A stretch of 64,000 bases of DNA, taken from Donghicola eburneus. GTDB taxonomy: Bacteria > Pseudomonadota > Alphaproteobacteria > Rhodobacterales > Rhodobacteraceae. The notes below the pieces were generated by a model, which worked only from the letters and a program-made list of their open reading frames with translations, made no database searches and was not told where the DNA came from. The DNA lies in NCBI RefSeq assembly GCF_900115865.1, contig NZ_FOXY01000001.1, positions 186,001-250,000 on the forward strand, given 5' to 3'. This document shows, one piece after another, positions 1 through 7,253 of this stretch (the first letter of the stretch is position 1; each line of letters opens with the position of its first letter). Both the position numbers and the translations under genes were made by a program.

Positions 1-1758
1 AACATGGGCGTCTCGGGTGGCGGCACCAACATCTTCCGCGGCCACGACAACGTGCAGGGCGCGACCGACCTTGGCGTTCTGTCGCACACTCTGCCGGGCT
101 ACTACGGCCTGTCTTCGGGCGCATGGGCGCACTGGGGCCGTGTCTGGGGCGAGGATATGGACTGGCTCAAGGGCCAATTCCAGTCCGAGACCGATGCCGA
201 CGGCAAAGATGTCAACCTGATGGAGCGGACCGGTATTCCGGTGTCCCGCTGGATCGACGGTGTTCTCGAAGATGCCGAAAACATCGACCAGCCCGACAAC
301 GTGCGTGCCATGGTTCTGTGGGGCCACGCGCCCAACTCGCAGACCCGTATGACCGAGATGAAAACGGCGATGGAAAAGCTCGACATGCTTGTCGTGATTG
401 ATCCGTTCCCCACTGTTTCGGCCGTGCTGCATGACCGCACCGATGGTGTCTACCTGCTGCCCGCGACCACCCAGTTCGAAACCCGTGGCTCTGTGACCGC
501 CTCGAACCGCTCGATCCAGTGGCGCGATCAGGTTGTGGACCCGCTGTTTGAATCGAAGCCCGACCACGTCATCATCGCGAAATTCGCGAACAAGTTCGGC
601 TTTGCCGACCGCCTGTTCCGCAACATCGAGATGGAAGACGCGGAAACGCCCAACATCGAAAGCATCACCCGCGAGTTCAACGCAGGTATGTGGACTGTTG
701 GCTACACCGGCCAGTCGCCCGAGCGCATCAAGCTGCACATGGCGAACCAGCACACCTTTGACAAAACGACGCTCAAGGCTGTTGGTGGACCCGCAGACGG
801 GGATTACTACGGTATGCCGTGGCCCTGCTGGGGCACCCCCGAGATGAAGCATCCCGGCTCGCCCAACCTCTATGACATCAACAAGCCTGTGGCGGATGGC
901 GGCTTGCCCTTCCGTGCGCGCTATGGTGTCGAGCGGAACGGCGACAATCTCTTGGCCGAAGGGGTGTCGAACCCCGGTGCGGACATTCAGGACGGTTATC
1001 CCGAGTTCACCATGCAGATGCTGATGGATCTGGGGTGGGATAGCGATCTGACAGACGAGGAGCGCGCGTCCATCGACGCTGTGGCTGGTCCGGGCACGAA
1101 CTGGAAGACCGACCTATCGGGTGGTATCCAGCGCGTCGCGATCAAGCATGGTTGTGCACCCTATGGGAACGCCAAGGCCCGTGCTGTGGTCTGGACCTTC
1201 CCGGATCCGGTGCCGCTCCACCGCGAGCCGCTCTACACCAACCGCCGCGATCTGGTCGAAGACTATCCGACCTACGAAGACCGCAAGCTGTACCGTCTGC
1301 CGACCATGTATGCGTCGATCCAGAAGAACGACTTCAGCAATGATTATCCGATCATTCTGACCTCGGGCCGACTGGTCGAATACGAAGGTGGCGGCGACGA
1401 GACACGTTCGAACCCGTGGCTGGCAGAACTTCAGCAGGAAATGTTTGTCGAAATGAACCCGCGCGATGCCAACAACCTTGGTGTACGGGACGGCAGCATG
1501 GTCTGGGTCGAAGGCCCCGAGGGCGGCAAGGTCAAGGTGAAAGCCATGATCACCGAACGTGTGGGCAATGGCGTGGCGTTCATGCCGTTCCACTTTGGCG
1601 GTCACTTCCAAGGACAGGATCTGCGGGACAAATATCCCGATGGTGCAGACCCCTATGTCTTGGGTGAATCGACCAACACGGCGCAGACCTATGGCTATGA
1701 CTCGGTGACCCTCATGCAGGAAACCAAAGCCACCCTCTGCAAGATCAGCGCAGCCTAA
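1..1758 (+). CDS. fdhA: Formate dehydrogenase alpha (molybdopterin) subunit, 3' part
   Basis: This is the C-terminal 585 codons of a molybdopterin oxidoreductase; the frame is open at the window edge, so the N-terminal [4Fe-4S] site and the active-site Cys/Sec are not visible. The visible part starts in the Mo-cofactor core (GGGTNIFRGHDNVQG) and ends with a molybdopterin-dinucleotide-binding domain (about residues 445-575, with ILTSGRLVEYEGGG and FMPFHFGG). In FDH3-type enzymes this subunit oxidises formate to CO2 and passes electrons to the iron-sulfur subunit. The next gene starts 12 bases downstream and encodes such a subunit, then a cytochrome b subunit, which fixes the call as formate dehydrogenase rather than another DMSO-reductase family member. 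Confidence 0.9.
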   Translation, partial: NMGVSGGGTNIFRGHDNVQGATDLGVLSHTLPGYYGLSSGAWAHWGRVWGEDMDWLKGQFQSETDADGKDVNLMERTGIPVSRWIDGVLEDAENIDQPDNVRAMVLWGHAPNSQTRMTEMKTAMEKLDMLVVIDPFPTVSAVLHDRTDGVYLLPATTQFETRGSVTASNRSIQWRDQVVDPLFESKPDHVIIAKFANKFGFADRLFRNIEMEDAETPNIESITREFNAGMWTVGYTGQSPERIKLHMANQHTFDKTTLKAVGGPADGDYYGMPWPCWGTPEMKHPGSPNLYDINKPVADGGLPFRARYGVERNGDNLLAEGVSNPGADIQDGYPEFTMQMLMDLGWDSDLTDEERASIDAVAGPGTNWKTDLSGGIQRVAIKHGCAPYGNAKARAVVWTFPDPVPLHREPLYTNRRDLVEDYPTYEDRKLYRLPTMYASIQKNDFSNDYPIILTSGRLVEYEGGGDETRSNPWLAELQQEMFVEMNPRDANNLGVRDGSMVWVEGPEGGKVKVKAMITERVGNGVAFMPFHFGGHFQGQDLRDKYPDGADPYVLGESTNTAQTYGYDSVTLMQETKATLCKISAA

Positions 1759-1770
1759 GGAGACAAGGAT

Positions 1771-2367
1771 ATGGCAAGAGCAAAATTTCTCTGCGACGCC
1801 GAGCGCTGCATCGAGTGTAACGCCTGCGTCACCGCCTGTAAGAACGAGCACGAAGTGCCGTGGGGCATCAACCGCCGCCGTGTGATCACCATCAACGACG
1901 GCAAACCCGGTGAGCGTTCGATCTCGGTCGCTTGTATGCACTGCTCGGACGCGCCCTGTATGGCCGTCTGTCCAACCGATTGCTTCTACCAGACCGAAGA
2001 CGGTGTGGTGCTGCACTCGAAGGACCTGTGCATTGGCTGCGGCTATTGCTTCTACGCGTGCCCCTTTGGCGCGCCGCAGTACCCGCAGGCAGGCAACTTC
2101 GGCACCCGCGGCAAGATGGACAAGTGTACCTTCTGCGCCGGTGGCCCCGAGGCCGACAACTCGGTCGAGGAGTTCCAGAAGTACGGTCGCAACCGTATCG
2201 CCGAAGGCAAGCTGCCGATCTGCGCCGAAATGTGCTCGACCAAGGCACTTCTGGCTGGCGACGGCGACATCGTGTCGGCGATCTACCGCGAGCGCGTTGT
2301 AGCCCGTGGCTTCGGCTCCGGGGCTTGGGGTTGGGGCACTGCTTACGAGCAGAAGGCCGGCAACTGA
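1771..2367 (+). CDS. fdhB: Formate dehydrogenase FDH3-type beta (iron-sulfur) subunit
   Basis: A 198-residue ferredoxin-like electron-transfer subunit. Cysteine groups for four [4Fe-4S] clusters are visible: CIECNACVTAC near the N-terminus, CMHCSDAPCMAVCPTDC near residue 55, CIGCGYCFYACPFGAPQY near residue 90, and single pairs CTFC and CAEMC in the second half. It relays electrons from the molybdenum subunit to the membrane cytochrome b. There is no signal peptide or C-terminal membrane anchor, unlike E. coli FdnH, which fits the short FDH3 form. A good ribosome site (AAGGAGACAAGGAT) precedes the ATG. Two strong hairpins follow before the next subunit gene. Confidence 0.92.
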   Translation: MARAKFLCDAERCIECNACVTACKNEHEVPWGINRRRVITINDGKPGERSISVACMHCSDAPCMAVCPTDCFYQTEDGVVLHSKDLCIGCGYCFYACPFGAPQYPQAGNFGTRGKMDKCTFCAGGPEADNSVEEFQKYGRNRIAEGKLPICAEMCSTKALLAGDGDIVSAIYRERVVARGFGSGAWGWGTAYEQKAGN

Positions 2368-2377
2368 TCCGATTGAT

Positions 2378-2444
2378 CCGCGCCCTGACAGACAGGGCGC
2401 GGGATGTGAAACAAAGTGCCCGCGGATTACCATAGTCCGCGGGC
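2378..2444 (+). promoter_or_regulatory. Tandem intra-operon hairpins between fdhB and fdhC
   Basis: Two perfect inverted repeats lie end to end. The first has a 10-bp stem (CCGCGCCCTG at 2378-2387 with CAGGGCGCGG at 2393-2402, loop ACAGA). The second has a 9-bp stem (GCCCGCGGA at 2418-2426 with TCCGCGGGC at 2436-2444). Neither is followed by a T-run, so they look like mRNA-stabilising or processing structures rather than full terminators. They could set different subunit levels within the operon; that role is inferred. Confidence 0.6.
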
Positions 2445-2473
2445 GCATCTTCTGAATTCAGGGACCTTCGGGA

Positions 2474-3715
2474 ATGGCGCGCAGTTCTATCAGATTTCTA
2501 ACCCTTCTGGTGGCGGCCTTTATGACGCTGACCAGCGCGGCTTCGGCCCAGACCGTACCGGCAGAGGGCGAGCCCCGCGCGGAAACAGGCGGGGCCCAGA
2601 CCCTAGAAGACATCCTGCGCCGGCAGGAAAACCAGAAGCTGGACGACAGCTTCCGCAGTGACAACATCGGCAACCCTGACGCAGCCGCGCCCGCAACAGG
2701 TCAGCTTGGCACCTTGGGCGGCGTGTCGGACGCAGAATTCTGGCGGGCCTACCGATATAACGAGCTGGACGAACTGGGGACAGTCAAAGCATCGGCCAAG
2801 GGGCCGTCGGGCGATACCTCGGTCACGCAGGTGGTCATTCAGGACACCGGCATGACCTGGCTGAAGTTCCGCCGTGGCCCGCTCAAGGAATATGGCGGCT
2901 ACCTTTTGCTGGGGACCATCGCGATCCTTGCCGTATTCTTCCTGTTCCGTGGCCGCATCATGATTGATGGCGGGAAATCGGGAAAAACCATCACGCGTTT
3001 CAAAGGGATCGAACGGTTTGCCCACTGGACTTTGGCGGGCAGCTTTGTGCTCTTGGCGATCACCGGTCTGGTGCAGTTGTTCGGCCGCTTCTTTATCATC
3101 CCGCTGATTGGGCACGAGGCCTTTGCGCCCGTCGCCATTGGTGGGAAGTGGATCCACAACAACGTCTCTTGGGCGTTCATGCTGGGTCTGGTGATGGTCA
3201 CCGTCATGTGGGTCAAACACAACATCCCCAACAAGCTGGACCTGAAATGGTTCGCGGTTGGCGGCGGTCTCTTTTCCAAGGGCGTGCACCCGCCCGCCAA
3301 GAAATTTAATGCCGGTCAGAAGATCATCTTCTGGGGCGTCATCTTCCTTGGTGTCTCGATCTCTGTGTCTGGTCTGTCGCTGCTGTTCCCGTTCGAATTG
3401 CCCATGTTCGCGGCCACCTTTGCCCATATGAACGATTTGGGCCTGCCGCAGCTGTTCGGAATGGAGGCTCTGCCCACCGATCTGGCGCCGCACACGGAAA
3501 TGCAGCTGTCACAGACATGGCATGCGATCGTTGGCTTCCTGTTTATGGCGTTGATCATCGGTCACATCTATATCGGTTCGATCGGTATGGAAGGCGCGTT
3601 TGACGCCATGGGCAGCGGTCAGGTGGACGAACAATGGGCCAAGGAACACCATGGCCTGTGGTACGAAGAAGTCACCGGCAAGCCCGCCTACAAAGACGCC
3701 CATCCGGCGGAATAA
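2474..3715 (+). CDS. fdhC: Formate dehydrogenase gamma (cytochrome b) subunit
   Basis: A 413-residue membrane subunit that transfers electrons from the iron-sulfur subunit to quinone via b hemes. An N-terminal signal-like segment (RFLTLLVAAFMTLTSAASA) is followed by a polar region of about 110 residues, then a first membrane helix (YLLLGTIAILAVFFLF) and at least four more hydrophobic helices. Histidines suited to heme binding occur in FAHWTLAGSF, KWIHNNVSW and WHAIVGFLFMALIIGHIY. The long N-terminal extension before the cytochrome b561-like core is typical of the FDH3/FdoI-like gamma subunits of this group. It lies about 100 bases after fdhB, separated by hairpins. Confidence 0.9.
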   Translation: MARSSIRFLTLLVAAFMTLTSAASAQTVPAEGEPRAETGGAQTLEDILRRQENQKLDDSFRSDNIGNPDAAAPATGQLGTLGGVSDAEFWRAYRYNELDELGTVKASAKGPSGDTSVTQVVIQDTGMTWLKFRRGPLKEYGGYLLLGTIAILAVFFLFRGRIMIDGGKSGKTITRFKGIERFAHWTLAGSFVLLAITGLVQLFGRFFIIPLIGHEAFAPVAIGGKWIHNNVSWAFMLGLVMVTVMWVKHNIPNKLDLKWFAVGGGLFSKGVHPPAKKFNAGQKIIFWGVIFLGVSISVSGLSLLFPFELPMFAATFAHMNDLGLPQLFGMEALPTDLAPHTEMQLSQTWHAIVGFLFMALIIGHIYIGSIGMEGAFDAMGSGQVDEQWAKEHHGLWYEEVTGKPAYKDAHPAE

Positions 3716-3733
3716 GAGCAAGGAGCAGAAGTT

Positions 3734-3859
3734 ATGAAAGCGATGTTCATTGCCTTTGTCGGGATATTCGTGATTGCCGTCGCGGCGGATCAGGTCCTGC
3801 ACCGCGCCGGTTTCGCGATTGACGAGGTTACGTCCGCCCCGTCGGTTCGGTTAGACTAA
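3734..3859 (+). CDS. Small membrane peptide at the end of the formate dehydrogenase operon
   Basis: A 41-codon frame with ATG at 3734, preceded by a convincing ribosome site (AAGGAGCAGAAGTT), 18 bases after fdhC stops. The product begins with one hydrophobic helix (MFIAFVGIFVIAVAA) followed by a short polar tail ending in VRLD. I do not recognise a named family. Position and start signal suggest that it is translated with the dehydrogenase and could be a small accessory or stabilising membrane subunit; this is inference. Confidence 0.55.
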   Translation: MKAMFIAFVGIFVIAVAADQVLHRAGFAIDEVTSAPSVRLD

Positions 3860-3883
3860 GCCGAACAGTCAGAGCGGATAGAG

Positions 3884-5260
3884 ATGACCAGCAATCTTCA
3901 ACCCACCGTGCAGCCCCCCACCGAGGGGGCTGCGCAGTCTCATATCGACCGAGCGATCCGTCACGTCTCCATTCTGGTCGTGGACGACGAGCCCGGGATG
4001 CGGAACTATCTGACCCGCACGTTGGAGCCCCGCTGCAAGAAAGTCATGGCCGCCGCCAGTGCAGAAGAGGCGAGCGCATTGCTGGATGCGCATCACTTCG
4101 ATCTGGTGCTCTTGGACAACGTCATGCCAGGGCAATCTGGTCTGGATTGGTTGGCCGAGCAGCGCCGCGTAGGCCTGTTCGCTGAAGCGATTCTGATGAC
4201 CGCCTACGCCGATCTGGAAACGGCCATCCACGCGATGCGGGTGGGGGCCTCGGATTTCGTTCTGAAGCCGTTCCGGTCCAATCAAATCCTGAACGCGGTC
4301 AATCGCTGCATGGTGCAAAAGTACCTGCGTCGTGAGAACTTCCTGCTTAAATACGAACTGCAGGCCGATAGTCTGGCCGCCCGTGGCCGTTTGATCGGCA
4401 CCTCTCCGGGGATCGAAAGCGTGCGCAAGACGCTAGAACGCGTTGCACCTATGCCCACACCGGTCTTGTTCACGGGCGAAAGCGGCACAGGCAAGGAAAT
4501 CTGCGCCCGCACGCTGCACGCCATGTCGGACCGCGCCAACGCGCCCTTTGTCCCGATCAACTGCGCCAGCATTTCACCGGATCGTCTGTCGCAGGACCTG
4601 TTCGGTGATCCGAACCAGCCCGGATCGGATGGCCTGTTGGTCCATGCGTCCGGCGGCACGATTTTCCTTGATGAAGTGGCCGAGCTTCCCCTGCCGATGC
4701 AGGGCGAGCTTTTGCGTGTGCTAGAGGATGGCAGCCTGCGCCCCCACGGGTCAGAGCGCGAGATGCCCCTGAATTTGCGGTTTGTGTTTGCGACCAACGC
4801 CGATCTGGACAAGGCGATGGACGAAGGTCGCTTCCGCCGCGACCTGTATCACCGGATCAACGTGGTCAACATTCAGATGCCCCCCTTGCGCGAACGGGTC
4901 GGAGATATCCCAGAATTAGCGGAGCTATTTATGGGCAAATTCTCGCGGCAGCTGGGGGTGGAGCCGCTGGTGCTTACAGATCACGTACTTTTGAACATGG
5001 CCCGCTACGATTGGCAGGGCAATGTCAGAGAGCTGAAGAACTTGATCGAACGCTCTCTCATCCTTGGAGAATTTCCTCCGGAATTCGCAGGCAACACCGA
5101 AGACAGCGACAATGAGCCTGTTGAAAGCTTGCATGCGGTCGAACGTCGGCACATCCTGAGCGTGCTGGAAGCCTGTGGCGGCAACCGTGCCGAGGCGGCG
5201 CGGCGTCTTGGGGTCAGCCGCAAGACGATCGACCGTAAATGCAGCATGTGGAATGTCTGA
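3884..5260 (+). CDS. NtrC-family response regulator lacking the GAFTGA motif
   Basis: A 458-residue response regulator. Receiver domain: residues 28-142, with acidic pair VVDDEP, phosphoacceptor Asp78 (LLDNVMPG) and Lys in VLKPF. AAA+ domain: Walker A GESGTGKE at 198-205, Walker B GTIFLDEV at 258-265, and FRRDLYHRINV. C-terminal Fis-type helix-turn-helix: NRAEAARRLGVSRKTIDRK. Between Walker A and B the text reads DLFGDPNQPGSDGLLVHASGG; the usual GAFTGA loop that contacts sigma-54 is missing and the segment is shortened. Rhodobacter capsulatus NtrC likewise lacks GAFTGA and acts with the sigma-70-type polymerase. It follows the formate dehydrogenase operon and overlaps its kinase gene by 8 bases. 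The signal and targets are unknown. Confidence 0.88.
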   Translation: MTSNLQPTVQPPTEGAAQSHIDRAIRHVSILVVDDEPGMRNYLTRTLEPRCKKVMAAASAEEASALLDAHHFDLVLLDNVMPGQSGLDWLAEQRRVGLFAEAILMTAYADLETAIHAMRVGASDFVLKPFRSNQILNAVNRCMVQKYLRRENFLLKYELQADSLAARGRLIGTSPGIESVRKTLERVAPMPTPVLFTGESGTGKEICARTLHAMSDRANAPFVPINCASISPDRLSQDLFGDPNQPGSDGLLVHASGGTIFLDEVAELPLPMQGELLRVLEDGSLRPHGSEREMPLNLRFVFATNADLDKAMDEGRFRRDLYHRINVVNIQMPPLRERVGDIPELAELFMGKFSRQLGVEPLVLTDHVLLNMARYDWQGNVRELKNLIERSLILGEFPPEFAGNTEDSDNEPVESLHAVERRHILSVLEACGGNRAEAARRLGVSRKTIDRKCSMWNV

Positions 5261-7253
5261 CAGACTCACGACTCCGGTAAGCCTACGTAACACAGTGCGC
5301 GCGCGCCTCTTGGTGATCGCGCTGTTGCCTATTCTGATCCTGTTGCCTTTGCTCTTGGTCACTGCGGTCAAAAGTTGGTCCGACCGATTGAATGAAGTGC
5401 TGATCGCCAAAGTGTCTGGTGAATTGACCGTGGCGCGTCAACATCTGGAAGGGCTGGTCGAAGATCGCAGCGCGGCCATTGACGCATTGGGTCGGTCGGC
5501 CCTGTTTCGCGATCAAGCCCGCACGGATATGGCAGATTTTCTGGAACGTCAGCGGCGGCAAATGGGGCTCGATTTCCTGTACTACGTTACCCCGCGGGCC
5601 TACGTGATTATGGCGGGCGGCAGCGGCGGGGTGGCCGACCCGCGCAACTGGCCCGTGGTAAACGCGGCATTGAACGGGCGCAGCGGGGCGGCCATTGACG
5701 TATTTGCAGAGAGCGATCTTGCGTCCTTGTCTCCCGATCTTGCTGCACGGGCCCGCATTGAACTATTGCCGACCCAAGGCGCTGTTCCTTCGGATCGCGC
5801 GGTTGAATCCCGCGGGATGGTGGTGCACGCGGCGGCGCCCGCGCCGGGTGGGGCCTTGGTGGGCGGCGTTCTGTTGAACCGCAACCTCGGTTTCATCGAC
5901 GATATCAACGATCTGGTCTACCCAGAGGGCAGCCTGACTGGCGGCACTGACGGCACGGCCACGCTGTTCTTGGACGACGTGCGGGTCAGCACGAATGTGC
6001 GCTTGTTCGAAGGGCAGCGCGCCCTTGGCACCCGCGTCTCTGCCGAAGTCCGCGACCGCGTCTTGCAGACGGGGGATGTTTGGACGGCCCGCGCCTTTGT
6101 GGTGAACGATTGGTATATATCGGCCTACGAGCCGATCCGCGACAGCTTCAATCGGCGGATTGGCATGCTTTATGTAGGCTTCCTAGAAGAGCCCTTCCGC
6201 CAAGCCGAGCAGCGGACCCAGATGGTGATCTGGTTTAGCTTCTTGGCGGTCATCGCGGTCACGGTGCCCGTTCTGCTCTTTTTTGCGCGCTCGATCTTCG
6301 TACCCCTTGAACGGATGAACCATGCCATTGCCCGCGTCGAAGGCGGCGATTTGAGTGCGCGGTCCGAGATTTCGGGCAGGGATGACGAGATTGCGCGTTT
6401 GGCGGCCCACCTTGATAGTCTGCTTGACCAGATCCAAGAGCGGGACCGCCGTTTGCGCAACTGGGCTGAAGAGCTCGAGACCCGCGTGACGGAGCGGACT
6501 GCAGACCTGCAAGAGGTGAACCGCCAGCTAGAAATCACGACACGCCAGTTGATCCTGTCCGAAAAACTGGCCGCGTTGGGCGAGATCACCGCTGGGGTTG
6601 CCCACGAGATCAACAATCCTCTAGCCGTGATCCAAGGCAATCTGGACGTCATTCAGGACCTGATGGGCGAGAGCGCACTGGAATACCGGACCGAATTTAA
6701 GCTGATCCAAGAGCAAATTCAGGCGATCAGCATTCTGGTGACCAAGCTGCTGAGTTTCTCGCGCCCCGAAGAATTCGACCTGCCCGAAGAGGGGCTTTGC
6801 CCGGATCGGGTGATCGAAGCAACGGTGCCCTTGGTGCAGCATACGCTGTCGAACACGAATGTTTCGCTTCATCTGGACCTATCGGCCAAAGGCGAGGTCG
6901 TGATGAATGAAACAGAACTGCAGCAGGTGATCGTGAATCTGATCACGAATGGCGTCCAAGCGATGCCTGACGGCGGCCAGATCACTGTGCGCAGCCACCG
7001 CGATGACGGGTGGGCACGCCCCATGGTAGTGATCGAAGTCTGCGATACCGGTTCGGGGATGGCCGAAGAGGTGCGGGCCAAGGTCTTTGACCCGTTCTTT
7101 TCGACCAAGGGGGCGAAGGGGACAGGTCTGGGGCTGTCGATCACGCGGGATATCCTGCGCCGCGCAGGCGGGTCAATCAGCGTGAGCAGCGAAGCGGGCA
7201 AAGGGGCGTGTTTCACGATCCGCTTGCCCGTGAAACAGCCGATGGTTTACTAG
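5253..7253 (+). CDS. Membrane sensor histidine kinase, partner of the preceding regulator
   Basis: A 666-residue kinase if the ATG at 5253 is used; it overlaps the regulator stop as ATGTCTGA, indicating coupled translation. A longer in-frame start at 5175 would read far into the regulator and is unlikely. Order: membrane helix near residues 17-38, a periplasmic sensor region of about 285 residues (Cache-like by length, not confirmed), a second helix near 324-350, HAMP, a coiled-coil linker, a HisKA box with His451 (GVAHEINNPLAVIQ), and an ATPase domain with NLITNGVQAM, DTGSGM and GTGLGLSI. The layout resembles DctB-type kinases. The ligand is unknown; a link to formate metabolism is only suggested by position. 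The last four bases are shared with the convergent gene. Confidence 0.88.
   Translation: MSDRLTTPVSLRNTVRARLLVIALLPILILLPLLLVTAVKSWSDRLNEVLIAKVSGELTVARQHLEGLVEDRSAAIDALGRSALFRDQARTDMADFLERQRRQMGLDFLYYVTPRAYVIMAGGSGGVADPRNWPVVNAALNGRSGAAIDVFAESDLASLSPDLAARARIELLPTQGAVPSDRAVESRGMVVHAAAPAPGGALVGGVLLNRNLGFIDDINDLVYPEGSLTGGTDGTATLFLDDVRVSTNVRLFEGQRALGTRVSAEVRDRVLQTGDVWTARAFVVNDWYISAYEPIRDSFNRRIGMLYVGFLEEPFRQAEQRTQMVIWFSFLAVIAVTVPVLLFFARSIFVPLERMNHAIARVEGGDLSARSEISGRDDEIARLAAHLDSLLDQIQERDRRLRNWAEELETRVTERTADLQEVNRQLEITTRQLILSEKLAALGEITAGVAHEINNPLAVIQGNLDVIQDLMGESALEYRTEFKLIQEQIQAISILVTKLLSFSRPEEFDLPEEGLCPDRVIEATVPLVQHTLSNTNVSLHLDLSAKGEVVMNETELQQVIVNLITNGVQAMPDGGQITVRSHRDDGWARPMVVIEVCDTGSGMAEEVRAKVFDPFFSTKGAKGTGLGLSITRDILRRAGGSISVSSEAGKGACFTIRLPVKQPMVY

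Noticed and set aside
1114-2448. Long minus-strand open frame (444 codons) opposite fdhA/fdhB
   Set aside because: It is an antisense shadow of strongly conserved coding sequence in GC-rich DNA; the product shows no motifs.
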